Assembly (NCBI RefSeq): GCF_963677575.1
Contig: NZ_OY782038.1
Span: 2,046,001 to 2,110,000, forward strand
Source of the DNA: an uncultured Draconibacterium sp.
Lineage (GTDB): Bacteria > Bacteroidota > Bacteroidia > Bacteroidales > Prolixibacteraceae
Reading direction: 5' to 3'
DNA length: 64,000 nucleotides
Shown here: positions 8,660 to 17,502 of the stretch, in pieces
How the letters are laid out: the number at the start of each line of letters is the position of its first letter
How positions within the stretch are numbered: position 1 is the stretch's first letter
Translations under genes and position numbers: made by a program
The notes under the pieces: model-generated
Database searches by the model: none
Seen by the model: only the letters and a program-made list of their open reading frames with translations
What the model was told of the DNA's origin: nothing

Positions 8660-9442
8660 ATGAATATTCTTGACAAAATAGTAGCAACAAAAAAACAAGA
8701 AGTAGCTGCCCAGAAAAAGGTAGTTAGCATTGAACAGCTGGAGAAATATCCGGGTTTTGCAAGAAAATGCAACTCCCTAAAAGCAAAGCTGCTAAAAGAA
8801 GGTGCTTCCGGGATTATTGCGGAATTCAAGCAAAAATCGCCATCAAAAGGTGAAATCAATTTTTCGGCAAAAGTGGAAGAAGTTACCCATGCCTACAACG
8901 CTGCGGGCGCTTCGTGCCTTTCTGTCCTTACCGATTTTGAATATTTTGGTGGCACCTTGGCGAACCTTGCAAAAGCGCGTGAAGCTAATCCTGATATCCC
9001 GATTTTGCGAAAGGATTTTATGATCGATACCTATCAAATTGTGGAAGCCAAAGCTTTTGGTGCGGATGTGATTCTTTTAATTGCGGCATGTCTTCCAAAA
9101 GAAAAGGCCCTGGAACTGGCAAAAAAAGCCAAAGAACTGGGACTGGATGTGTTAATGGAAATTCACAATGCAGAAGAGCTGGAGATTGTAAACGACTTTG
9201 TTGATGTTGTTGGCGTAAACAACCGCAACCTGAAAACCTTTGAGGTGAGCGTTGAAACTTCGGTGGAGCTTTCGAAACTTATTCCGGCCAAATTTGTAAA
9301 AATATCGGAAAGTGGTTTGGCAGGAGCCGCCGAGATCAAATACCTGAAAGAGCATGGTTTTAAAGGCTTCCTGATTGGAGAAACCTTTATGAAAACTGAT
9401 GATCCGGGAGCGGCTTGTAAAAAGTTAATTGATGAATTATAA
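8660..9442 (+). CDS. trpC: Indole-3-glycerol phosphate synthase
   Basis: Closes the indole ring by decarboxylating cyclization of CdRP. The 260-residue TIM barrel has the IIAEFKQKSPSKG signature (52-64) with its catalytic lysine, RKDF (117-120) on strand 3, and ISESGL near residue 212 at the phosphate-binding end. It is a separate protein, not the TrpC-TrpF fusion seen in enterobacteria. It is separated from trpD by the inverted-repeat spacer and from trpF by another palindromic element. Confidence 0.96.
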   Translation: MNILDKIVATKKQEVAAQKKVVSIEQLEKYPGFARKCNSLKAKLLKEGASGIIAEFKQKSPSKGEINFSAKVEEVTHAYNAAGASCLSVLTDFEYFGGTLANLAKAREANPDIPILRKDFMIDTYQIVEAKAFGADVILLIAACLPKEKALELAKKAKELGLDVLMEIHNAEELEIVNDFVDVVGVNNRNLKTFEVSVETSVELSKLIPAKFVKISESGLAGAAEIKYLKEHGFKGFLIGETFMKTDDPGAACKKLIDEL

Positions 9443-9443
9443 A

Positions 9444-9524
9444 TGTCATTTCGACGAAGAATGAGGAGAAATCTTTTAATTCGGAGCACGATGTTACAGA
9501 TTTCTCACTACGTTCGAAATGACA
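9444..9524. repeat. Palindromic dispersed-type repeat between trpC and trpF
   Basis: An 81-base element with two nested inverted repeats: TGTCATTTCGA (9444-9454) with TCGAAATGACA (9514-9524), and GAGAAATCT (9466-9474) with AGATTTCTC (9498-9506). Elements with this wording (TGTCATTTCGA...TCGAAATGACA) recur between genes in many Bacteroidota genomes, which I recall as general knowledge; only one copy lies in this window. It fills nearly the whole spacer, so it is transcribed with the trp mRNA and can fold. Confidence 0.7.
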
Positions 9525-9537
9525 GAACTGGAACAAG

Positions 9538-10167
9538 ATGACAAAAGACCTAAAAATAAAAGTGTGCGGAATGAAATTCACCCAAAACCGTGAACAGGTG
9601 GAAGCGCTTGGCGTTGATCTGCTGGGGTATATTTTTTACGGCCCTTCCAAACGATTTGTTGGTGACACACCCGATGCCGGACTCTTTCAATCAGACAAAC
9701 CCAAGGTGGGTGTTTTTGTAAACGAGAATGCATTTGAAATTCTTGGTCTGGCAAAGAACTTTGGTTTCGAATACATTCAGTTGCACGGAAAGGAAAATCC
9801 AAAAACCTGCGGATTATTAAAAAACCAGGGTCTAAAAGTACTAAAGGCCTTTCCTATGGATGATGATTTTAAATTTGCTACAACAGCAGCCTATGAGGGA
9901 AAAGTTGATTATTTTTTATTCGATACAAAAACCAAACAGCATGGTGGTTCGGGTAAAAAATTCAACTGGCAGATCCTGGAAAACTACACCGGGAATACAC
10001 CCTTTTTTCTCAGTGGAGGAATTGGTCCTGATGACTCAGCTGAGATAAAAGAACTAAATCATCCGATGCTGGCAGGAGTAGACCTGAATAGTGGGTTTGA
10101 GGACGAACCCGGATTAAAAAACATTGAAAAACTAAAACAATTTATTGCGCAATTAAAGGCAGAATAG
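9538..10167 (+). CDS. trpF: Phosphoribosylanthranilate isomerase
   Basis: Amadori rearrangement of N-(5-phosphoribosyl)anthranilate to CdRP, the step before TrpC. The 209 residues form a stand-alone TIM barrel. KVCGMKF near the N-terminus carries the catalytic cysteine (Cys10), and the segment AGVDLNSGFE near residue 180 carries the conserved aspartate region and phosphate-binding loop. It is located between trpC and trpB, the usual order. An overlapping ORF on the opposite strand is a shadow. Confidence 0.95.
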   Translation: MTKDLKIKVCGMKFTQNREQVEALGVDLLGYIFYGPSKRFVGDTPDAGLFQSDKPKVGVFVNENAFEILGLAKNFGFEYIQLHGKENPKTCGLLKNQGLKVLKAFPMDDDFKFATTAAYEGKVDYFLFDTKTKQHGGSGKKFNWQILENYTGNTPFFLSGGIGPDDSAEIKELNHPMLAGVDLNSGFEDEPGLKNIEKLKQFIAQLKAE

Positions 10168-10196
10168 ATGCTGATTGCGCCAAAGCAATAAAGATT

Positions 10197-11378
10197 ATGA
10201 AATATCAAGTAGACGAAAAAGGATATTACGGCGAATTTGGCGGGGCATGGATTCCCGAAATGATGTTTACCAATATTGATGAACTTAAGCGCCGTTACCT
10301 GGAAATCATAGAATCAGATTCGTTCAAAAAAGAATTTGATCAGCTTTTAAAAGATTATGTGGGCCGTCCGTCGCCGCTGTATTATGCCAGCCGCCTTTCG
10401 GAGCATTACGGTAGCAAGATCTACCTGAAAAGGGAAGATCTGAATCACACAGGATCGCATAAACTGAATAATACCATCGGACAAATTCTGTTGGCACAGC
10501 AGCTGGGAAAAACACGCATTATCGCTGAGACCGGAGCAGGCCAACACGGTGTGGCAACAGCAACAGTTTGTGCGCTAAAAGGCATTAAATGTATTGTTTA
10601 TATGGGAGCATTGGATGTTTCACGTCAGGCACCAAACGTAAAAAAGATGAAGATGCTCGGTGCCGAAGTTATTCCGGTACACAGCGGTAACAAAACGTTG
10701 AAAGACGCCACCAACGAAGCTATGCGCGACTGGATCAACAATCCGGAAGACACACACTACATAATCGGCTCGGTGGTTGGTCCGCACCCCTACCCCGATA
10801 TGGTTGCGCGTTTCCAATCGGTTATAAGCGCCGAGATGAAAAAGCAATTACAGGCACAAACAGGCTCTGAATTTCCAACACGCATTTTAGCGTGTGTAGG
10901 TGGAGGAAGTAATGCCGCCGGAGCTTTTTACCATTACCTCGATGATGAACGGGTGGAACTGATCGGTGTGGAAGCTGCCGGAAAAGGAGTCGACACCGAT
11001 GAAACTGCGGCGACCTTAACGGTTGGAACTCCCGGAGTATTGCACTCAAGTAGGACTGTGTTAATGCAAAATGAAGACGGCCAAATTACCGAACCGTACT
11101 CTATTTCAGCGGGACTGGATTACCCTGGAATCGGGCCTTTACATGCGCACCTTTTTAAAACAGGTCGTGCTAAGTTTTTGGCTGCTACCGACGAGGAAGT
11201 ATTAAAAGCAGTGCTGCTACTTACACAAAAAGAAGGCATCATTCCGGCACTGGAATCAGCTCACGCTCTTGCGGCGCTGGATAAAATAAAAATGAATCCT
11301 GACGATGTGAATGTGATTAACCTTTCTGGTAGCGGAAACAAGGATATGGAAACCTACCTGAATTATTTTGGATATTAA
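10197..11378 (+). CDS. trpB: Tryptophan synthase beta subunit
   Basis: PLP enzyme condensing indole with serine, forming an alpha2-beta2 complex with TrpA. The 393 residues match the TrpB1 type. HTGSHKLNN carries the PLP-binding Lys89; GGGSNA (235-240) binds the cofactor phosphate; the C-terminus has the LSGSGNKD phosphate/serine motif. It starts 29 bases after trpF. The following spacer to trpA is 103 bases and contains nested short inverted repeats. Confidence 0.97.
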   Translation: MKYQVDEKGYYGEFGGAWIPEMMFTNIDELKRRYLEIIESDSFKKEFDQLLKDYVGRPSPLYYASRLSEHYGSKIYLKREDLNHTGSHKLNNTIGQILLAQQLGKTRIIAETGAGQHGVATATVCALKGIKCIVYMGALDVSRQAPNVKKMKMLGAEVIPVHSGNKTLKDATNEAMRDWINNPEDTHYIIGSVVGPHPYPDMVARFQSVISAEMKKQLQAQTGSEFPTRILACVGGGSNAAGAFYHYLDDERVELIGVEAAGKGVDTDETAATLTVGTPGVLHSSRTVLMQNEDGQITEPYSISAGLDYPGIGPLHAHLFKTGRAKFLAATDEEVLKAVLLLTQKEGIIPALESAHALAALDKIKMNPDDVNVINLSGSGNKDMETYLNYFGY

Positions 11379-11384
11379 AACCGA

Positions 11385-11454
11385 ACGCTGACAACACCAG
11401 ATTTAAAATGATTACCACAGATAAAAAATCAACGAAAATCTGTACAACCAGCGT
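11385..11454. repeat. Short nested inverted repeats in the trpB-trpA spacer
   Basis: ACGCTG (11385-11390) pairs with CAGCGT (11449-11454), and inside it CAGATTT (11398-11404) pairs with AAATCTG (11436-11442). The arms are short, but this is the third trp junction that holds an inverted-repeat element. Confidence 0.45.
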
Positions 11455-11481
11455 CATCTGCGTTCTATTAAAACTATTATC

Positions 11482-12264
11482 ATGAACAACAGAATCAATC
11501 AACTTTTCGAAAGAAAAAAAGAAAACATACTCTCGGTATATTTTACTGCCGGATTCCCCAACCTGAACGATACCGTTGAAATTATTCAGCAGCTGGAAAA
11601 GAATGGCGTCGACCTCATCGAAATTGGCATGCCTTTTTCTGATCCAACAGCTGACGGTCCAACGATTCAGCGTACCAGCGAGATTGCCTTAAAAAATGGC
11701 ATGTCGCTGAAAGTACTTTTTGAGCAATTAAAAACCATTCGCGAATCGGTTTCTATACCGTTAGTTTTAATGGGCTACCTGAATCCTGTTTATCAATACG
11801 GTGTAGAGAAGTTCTGCCAGAAGTGTAACGAAATTGGAATCGACGGCACTATCCTGCCCGACCTCCCATTGGATGAATTTGAGGCAGAATACAAAACAAT
11901 TTTTGAGCAGAACAACCTGCACAATATTTTGCTGATTACCCCACAAACTTCGGAAGCACGTATTCGCCAGATTGACGAAGCCAGCGAAGGATTTATTTAC
12001 ATGGTTTCATCGTCGTCAACAACAGGTGCCGGCAAAAGAGTAGAAGATTTTCATAAGGATTATTTTGAACGTATTCAGACAATGAACCTAAAAAATCATC
12101 GCCTTATCGGTTTCGGTATTTCGGACAATGCTACCTTTACTAACGCGTGCAAATATGCCAGTGGAGCTATTATCGGCAGTGCTTTTGTAAGCTCATTCAG
12201 CAATGAAGTTGAGATTGCTGATTCGGTAAAACAATTTGTAAAAAACATGCTTATTACTGACTAA
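11482..12264 (+). CDS. trpA: Tryptophan synthase alpha subunit
   Basis: Cleaves indole-3-glycerol phosphate to indole, which is channelled to TrpB. The 260-residue TIM barrel has catalytic Glu47 and Asp58 in the signature EIGMPFSDPTADGP. It is the last recognisable gene of the operon. No strong intrinsic terminator follows directly; the next clear terminator on this strand is at 12669, after a small gene, so readthrough into that gene is possible. Confidence 0.96.
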   Translation: MNNRINQLFERKKENILSVYFTAGFPNLNDTVEIIQQLEKNGVDLIEIGMPFSDPTADGPTIQRTSEIALKNGMSLKVLFEQLKTIRESVSIPLVLMGYLNPVYQYGVEKFCQKCNEIGIDGTILPDLPLDEFEAEYKTIFEQNNLHNILLITPQTSEARIRQIDEASEGFIYMVSSSSTTGAGKRVEDFHKDYFERIQTMNLKNHRLIGFGISDNATFTNACKYASGAIIGSAFVSSFSNEVEIADSVKQFVKNMLITD

Positions 12265-12464
12265 TGTTTACTACTTAAAAGTTTAACAAATCTAAATGTT
12301 ATTAAACACAAATTAGATAGAAACAATCTAAATAACACACGATCAATGCAATAGGAAAAATGCAGCCAAAAGGATGCGTTAATTAGTGTTAAAGGATATT
12401 TTACAGCATACTTTAATTGAATTTTGGATGTTATTTTTAGTAGCGAACAATAAAAGAAGAAGCC

Positions 12465-12656
12465 ATGTTTGAATACGCAAAAGTAATTCTACCCAAAGTT
12501 AGTTTTAGCAAAGAATTGTTCAGTAAAGAGTTATCCAAATGCATTAACTGGGTGGAGCCCGATCAGTTGCACAACTTACGCAACTGGTGCTATGAAAATT
12601 TTAAAGAGATGTACCCCGATGTACTGGCAGACGCATTTGCCGACATCGCGGCTTAA
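12465..12656 (+). CDS. Small conserved-type protein of unknown function (63 aa)
   Basis: A 63-residue acidic protein with no signal peptide or membrane segment. The sequence has a helical look, with a central WVEPDQLHNLRNW segment and an alanine-rich end. It is very likely real: codon use is normal, it has a clear ATG, and it is closed 12 bases later by a strong intrinsic terminator. It lies 200 bases after trpA on the same strand; the AT-rich spacer has no good TAnnTTTG box, so it may be the tail of the trp transcript or have its own weak promoter. I do not recognise the family. Confidence 0.7.
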   Translation: MFEYAKVILPKVSFSKELFSKELSKCINWVEPDQLHNLRNWCYENFKEMYPDVLADAFADIAA

Positions 12657-12668
12657 AAGTATTAACCG

Positions 12669-12693
12669 GGCGGGATTTTATCCCGCCTTTTTT
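12669..12693 (+). terminator. Intrinsic terminator after the small gene
   Basis: GGCGGGA (12669-12675) pairs with TCCCGCC (12681-12687) around loop TTTTA, followed by six T residues. It closes the small gene and possibly the whole trp transcript. Confidence 0.9.
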
Positions 12694-12886
12694 ATGCTTG
12701 AAGATTGAGGAATTACCGTAGATAAACTCTCTTTTTTCTACCCCTCACCCTCTTGGAAGCTCCCCTCATGAGAAAAGCCTGCTCACCGAAGCTTATGCAA
12801 CAAAACTGTTTTCCCTTTCAAGGGAAAATGTCGACAGACAAAAGGGTAGTATTTCTGTAATTCAATCTCTTCAACTATTATTTGCA

Positions 12887-13363
12887 CTAAAGTTTTTTAA
12901 TCATCCAAATATCACACCCCGTATGCCCGGAATCTCCTAAAGGCTTTTCCAGTTTTTCAAACCCTGCCCTTTCATACATTCCCACCGCGTTCTCAAACTC
13001 AGGTAAGGTTTCAATATAAATTTCGGAATACCCCAACTCTCTTGTCGACTCTATACTTTGTTTCATCAATTTAGTTCCCATTCCATTTCCCCGGGCTTTT
13101 GCCAGCAGGTAAAATTTCACCAATTCAGCACAGCCTTTGGGTAGGCCTTTGGTAGGATAGATGCCGCAACAGCCTATAATTTCGCTATCATTTTCGGCTA
13201 CCCACAGAATCGATTTTTCATTCCGAAACAGTTCATATAAATTATCGGTAGTTGGGTCGGAAAAAACGGTTCCTTCTCTAGGCGCATCATACTCAACAAA
13301 TGCGGCTCTTATTAGATCTGCTAAGTGTTTATTATCTGATTTCTTCACTTTTCTAATCTTCAT
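12887..13363 (-). CDS. GNAT family N-acetyltransferase
   Basis: A 158-residue single-domain GNAT protein transferring acetyl from acetyl-CoA to an unknown amine. Motif A is visible as LLAKARGNGMGTKLM, whose glycine-rich RGNGMG loop binds the pyrophosphate of CoA; the later GYSEIYIETLPEFENAVGMYERAGF stretch is the usual motif B. I start at the ATG at 13363 (MKIRKVKK); an upstream ATG would add ten residues unlike the family. It is monocistronic with divergent neighbours. The spacer downstream (12694-12886) holds short repeat-like GC-rich runs such as CCCTTTCAAGGG. Confidence 0.88.
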   Translation of the reverse strand: MKIRKVKKSDNKHLADLIRAAFVEYDAPREGTVFSDPTTDNLYELFRNEKSILWVAENDSEIIGCCGIYPTKGLPKGCAELVKFYLLAKARGNGMGTKLMKQSIESTRELGYSEIYIETLPEFENAVGMYERAGFEKLEKPLGDSGHTGCDIWMIKKL

Positions 13364-14160
13364 ACAAAATCTTTGTAATAGTACGGTTCGCACTCCTATT
13401 ATTAATTCCCGGTATAGTTAAAGGTTGAACAAAGTGTGCTTAAAATAAACACAATTTGTTCAAAAGCCAAGCTATTGCCTCAGAACTATACTAGCCGAAG
13501 CTGCCTGATGAGAGCGTAGTGTGGTCCACCATGAGTTCCCGAATTCATTTTTCGCCTCATGGTGAGCCACCACAACCTCCCTGATCGTTTTTTTACCTCT
13601 TGGTGAATCACCATGACACTTCAAAAAAAATCACGTGGAAGTCTTCTTCCACGCCCAAATCAGTATATAGTGCTTGCCAGAAAACTCAGCTATTTCTTTG
13701 TCTTTGATAAGAAAGCGTCAAAGGCAAGGCTTTCGAAGATTTGGAAATCAGGGAGTTTACTTTCGCAATCGACCGTTTTCAAACCGAGAGTAACGCAGCA
13801 TTTGGCGTTTTCTTGCAAAGACTATATAAAAACACCGTTTTTAAACAATTACCGCCGGTCTTTCGTCTGCCAATAACCTCAATTCATCTGCAAACAACAT
13901 TCATTACAACAATAACGCTCACATCTACAGATCATTGACATTAATCGTTCTGTGCCTACCGTTGGTTGATAAAAATCACGGCGTATTACTGCATTCTTTA
14001 AGTTTGATCAAAAAGTTAAAATGCCGAAGAATGCTAATCAACAATTTTTGGCTGGGAAACAACATTAAACAGGGGGTTCGGGGAAATTAGAAACGTTAAC
14101 AGCGGCACTCCATTTTTTTACATAGAAACACGATTAAACAGCATTTAAAATGTAAAAAGT
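13364..14160. other. Gene-poor intergenic region with degenerate repeats
   Basis: About 800 bases with no convincing gene. Two overlapping plus-strand ORFs (13613-13876, 13741-13938) lack family resemblance and run through palindromic repeats, so I leave them out. Contents: CACCATGAG (13527-13535) and its inverted copy CTCATGGTG (13556-13564); a degenerate 41-base direct repeat (the CCTCATGGTGAGCCACCA core at 13555 recurs as CCTCTTGGTGAATCACCA at 13596); a perfect hairpin CGTGGAAG-TCTT-CTTCCACG (13634-13653); and TAAGTTTG at 13999-14006, which fits the Bacteroidota -7 box but has no -33 partner. Confidence 0.5.
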
Positions 14161-14163
14161 GCA

Positions 14164-14222
14164 ATTATCTGGCCGGCTGGCAGATAATAAACTCCCGTTT
14201 CCCCGACGGGAGTTTTCCTTTT
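14164..14222 (+). terminator. Two adjacent hairpins, second terminator-like, ahead of susC
   Basis: ATTATCTG (14164-14171) pairs with CAGATAAT (14181-14188). Immediately after it, AAACTCCCGT (14189-14198) pairs with ACGGGAGTTT (14206-14215), followed by TCC and seven T residues. The second structure is a good intrinsic terminator pointing toward susC 65 bases downstream. There is no gene on this strand for about 1.5 kb upstream, so it either ends a small RNA or is a conditional terminator in a susC leader. Confidence 0.65.
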
Positions 14223-14286
14223 TTTGAGAAGGCAAAAACAAAAGCGAAGGGTAATAACGCTTGAGTATTAACATAAATTTTTATCT

Positions 14287-17200
14287 ATGAAAAAACTACT
14301 TCTATTAGTTGTGGCTTTGTTTTGTGGAGTGAGTCTAATTTTCGCCCAAACAAAGCAAATCAGGGGAACGGTTACTTCATCCGACGATGGACTACCCATT
14401 CCCGGTGTTTCGGTTGTAATGAAAGGAACTACTATCGGAACCGTTACCGACTTGGACGGTAATTTCGTTCTTACAGCCCCTGAAAATGAAACGCTGAAAT
14501 TTTCTTTTGTTGGAATGAAAGCAAAAGAGGTTCAAATTACCGGGGCTGCGGTCTACAACATTGTTCTCGAAGCTGAATCAATTGGCGTCGGCGAAGTTGT
14601 TGTAACTGCCATGGGGATTAAGAGAGACAAGAAGGCGCTGGGCTATTCGGTTAGCGAATTTGGTGCTGAAGATTTTGGTAACGTCGGCAACGACGATGCC
14701 ACAAAAGCTCTCCAGGGAAAAGTTGCCGGTGTTTCTATTTCGGCAGGATCAGGAGCCCCCGGGGCTTCAACAAGAGTTATTGTACGTGGACTTTCGTCTA
14801 TCACCGGAAGTAACCAACCGCTTTACGTTGTTGATGGTGTTCCGATTAACAACTCTCATGCCAGCGGAAATGCAACCGAAAACTCGATGAACGTAAGCGC
14901 CAAAGTAGACTTTGGCAACTCGGCATCAGACATTAACCCGGCCGATATAGAAACTATTTCGGTATTGAAAGGCGCTGCAGCATCAAACCTTTACGGATCA
15001 CGGGCGGCTAACGGCGTTATAATGATTACGACTAAACGAGGTGCTAAAAACCAGGATTTACAGGTTAATGTTTCAAGTTCGTCGGCTTTTACTGAAGTTG
15101 GCCGCCTACCTTATTTCCAGAAAAAATTCGGACAAGGGTGGAGCGGAACTTACGACAGTAAAGAAAATGGTAGCTGGGGACCGGTAATGGATGGCAAAGA
15201 CCGTTTAACCGGGTATATTGTCGACAATGTTCAGCAAGTAGCACCATTTAGCTACAAAGAAAACGGCATTCGCGATGTTTACGAATATGGTTATTCGCTG
15301 AACAACACCATTGCCCTCTCAGGTGGAAACGATTTTATGGGATGGTATGCATCGGCTACCAACTCGAAAAACGATGGTGTGCTACCCGGCGATGTTGATG
15401 TACTCGCCAGAAACACCTTAACTTTTAAAGCAAATGGGGGAACAGCCAAAACCAAGGTTAATTTTGGTATGACCTACATTAACCGTGAGAACAAAACAAT
15501 ACCAACCGGTCAGGGTGATGATGCAGGTACCGGAGCTGTAATTTATGCCGACATTTTATATCAGCCGGTAAACCATTATCTACCAGATTACCGCGATTAT
15601 AACTATCCCTTTAACAACCTTGATAACTACTACAATGGATATGCGCAAAACCCGTATTTCACATTAAACGAAACTGGTGCAAAAGCCGATCAGAACAGGG
15701 TAATTGCCAACCTGAACATTACTCAGGATCTTTTGGAAGGATTAACTATCGGGTTCACCGGAGGGGTTGATACCCACTCTCAGTTTTCGAAAGTTTACGG
15801 AGCAATTGCAAAAGTAACACCCGGGTCAAACAACGACGGAACAATAAACGATGTTGCCGGAGCTGTTAAAGAAGAAGCAAGATTCAATACTCAGCTAAAC
15901 AGCGATTTGGTTATTACTTACGATAATGAAGTAGATGTTTTGGGCGGCAACCTGAAATATAATCTGCTGGTTGGTAATAACATTAACCAACGCTCGTTTA
16001 AGCGCGATAACATCGTTTCAAAAGGACTGGTTGTTCCGGGCTATTACAACGTTGGAAACATTAGCGGCTCGGCCGAAGTTTATACAAATGAATACAAACG
16101 TCGTTTGGTTGGTGTGTATGCACAACTGGGACTGGAATTTAACGATTACCTCTTTTTGAACCTGCAAGCACGTAACGACTGGTCTTCAACGCTACCAATC
16201 GGAAATAATTCATTCTTTTATCCGGGGGCATCAATGGGTTTTGTTTTCACAGAGTTAATTACTGAGAACAATATACTCCCTTACGGTAAAATTCGTGTAA
16301 GCTACGCTCACGCCGGAAACGACGCTGCGCCGTTTATGACATCGGAGATTTACAGGCCATCGATTTTGCGAGCCGGAGGTTTTGGCTACACCAACTATCC
16401 GGTTGGGGGAATTCCTGCCTACGAAAAATATCGACGTTTGGGTAATCCGAACCTGAAACCTGAAATCTCGAAAGAATTCGAAATTGGTACCGACTTACGA
16501 TTTTTCTCGAACCGTATTGGCGTTGATTTAGCTTACTACAAGAAAACAACTACCGATTTAATTATGCTGGCCAATATTGCAGCATCAACCGGTTATCGCG
16601 AAATTACATCGAACCTTGGACAAATTACCAACGACGGTATTGAGCTGGCACTGAACATTACACCAGTGCAACGAAACAACTTCTCTTGGGATTTCACCTA
16701 CCTGTTTAATAAAGCCGATATGGTTTTAGATGAATTATCGGACGAACTCGGAGTTTCGGAATACGTGATTAACTCGGCTTACGAAACTGAATTTGTAGCA
16801 ATCCCTGGCGAGCAACTCGGTATGTACCGGATTCCGGATTACAAATATTCGCCTGATGGAAAAATTATTGTTGGCGACAACGGCTTACCTGTTGAAGGAG
16901 ATAAAAAACTGGTTGGTTCTTCTGTTCCTGACTTCCTAATGTCGTTTACAAATAATATTTCGTATAAAGGATTCCGCTTCTCATTCCTTATCGACTATCA
17001 AAAAGGCGGTATAATGTATTCAAATACAGCCGATGCTACTTACTGGTCGGGCAACAACGAGCAATCAACTACAAACGACCGTCGACCATGGATTATCCCA
17101 AACACTGTAGTAGAAGTAAAAGACAGCGAAGGAAATGTAACCGGCTATCAAGAAAACTCGACTCCGGTAGTAGATAACTGGCATGAATATTATTCATCGA

Positions 17201-17490
17201 ATACCAACAAGCCTTTTGAAAGTTCAAGGCTCATTTCCCGAACCTTTATCAAATTGCGCGAGGTATCGTTATCGTATCGTTTCAACAATTCCTTACTCGA
17301 CAAAACGTTCTTATCATCAGTTAATGTTTCGGTATTTGGCCGCAACCTTTTCTTGTGGACACCGAAAGACAACAGTTACGTAGACCCGGAAACTACAACC
17401 TGGGATAATGATATTGAAGGACTGTTTGGAGAGTTTAACGGAGCTCCTTCGGTACGAACCTATGGATTGAAACTTGACTTAACCTTTTAA
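14287..17490 (+). CDS. SusC/RagA-type TonB-dependent outer-membrane receptor
   Basis: Outer-membrane importer that works with its SusD partner as a hinged lid over a TonB-gated barrel; the substrate is unknown. The 1067 residues start with a signal peptide (MKKLLLLVVALFCG to about residue 20, cut near FAQ), then a carboxypeptidase-regulatory-like domain (IRGTVTSSDDGLPIPGVSV, about 24-100), a TonB-box region VGEVVVTAMG, the plug (VAGVSI...VRGLSS...VIMITTKRG) and the barrel ending in LKLDLTF. The following susD starts 12 bases later. No carbohydrate-active enzyme or sigma/anti-sigma pair lies nearby, so the ligand may be peptide, glycan or another nutrient. Confidence 0.95.
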   Translation: MKKLLLLVVALFCGVSLIFAQTKQIRGTVTSSDDGLPIPGVSVVMKGTTIGTVTDLDGNFVLTAPENETLKFSFVGMKAKEVQITGAAVYNIVLEAESIGVGEVVVTAMGIKRDKKALGYSVSEFGAEDFGNVGNDDATKALQGKVAGVSISAGSGAPGASTRVIVRGLSSITGSNQPLYVVDGVPINNSHASGNATENSMNVSAKVDFGNSASDINPADIETISVLKGAAASNLYGSRAANGVIMITTKRGAKNQDLQVNVSSSSAFTEVGRLPYFQKKFGQGWSGTYDSKENGSWGPVMDGKDRLTGYIVDNVQQVAPFSYKENGIRDVYEYGYSLNNTIALSGGNDFMGWYASATNSKNDGVLPGDVDVLARNTLTFKANGGTAKTKVNFGMTYINRENKTIPTGQGDDAGTGAVIYADILYQPVNHYLPDYRDYNYPFNNLDNYYNGYAQNPYFTLNETGAKADQNRVIANLNITQDLLEGLTIGFTGGVDTHSQFSKVYGAIAKVTPGSNNDGTINDVAGAVKEEARFNTQLNSDLVITYDNEVDVLGGNLKYNLLVGNNINQRSFKRDNIVSKGLVVPGYYNVGNISGSAEVYTNEYKRRLVGVYAQLGLEFNDYLFLNLQARNDWSSTLPIGNNSFFYPGASMGFVFTELITENNILPYGKIRVSYAHAGNDAAPFMTSEIYRPSILRAGGFGYTNYPVGGIPAYEKYRRLGNPNLKPEISKEFEIGTDLRFFSNRIGVDLAYYKKTTTDLIMLANIAASTGYREITSNLGQITNDGIELALNITPVQRNNFSWDFTYLFNKADMVLDELSDELGVSEYVINSAYETEFVAIPGEQLGMYRIPDYKYSPDGKIIVGDNGLPVEGDKKLVGSSVPDFLMSFTNNISYKGFRFSFLIDYQKGGIMYSNTADATYWSGNNEQSTTNDRRPWIIPNTVVEVKDSEGNVTGYQENSTPVVDNWHEYYSSNTNKPFESSRLISRTFIKLREVSLSYRFNNSLLDKTFLSSVNVSVFGRNLFLWTPKDNSYVDPETTTWDNDIEGLFGEFNGAPSVRTYGLKLDLTF

Positions 17491-17502
17491 ATATTGAATA
17501 GT

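Noticed and set aside
13613..13938. Two overlapping plus-strand ORFs before susC
   Set aside because: They run through palindromic repeats, have no family resemblance and no coding character.
13940..14286. Riboswitch in the susC leader
   Set aside because: No TPP, cobalamin, SAM or other conserved core was recognised; only generic hairpins are visible.
17494..17502. TTG start for susD
   Set aside because: The ATG at 17503 gives a normal lipoprotein signal peptide.
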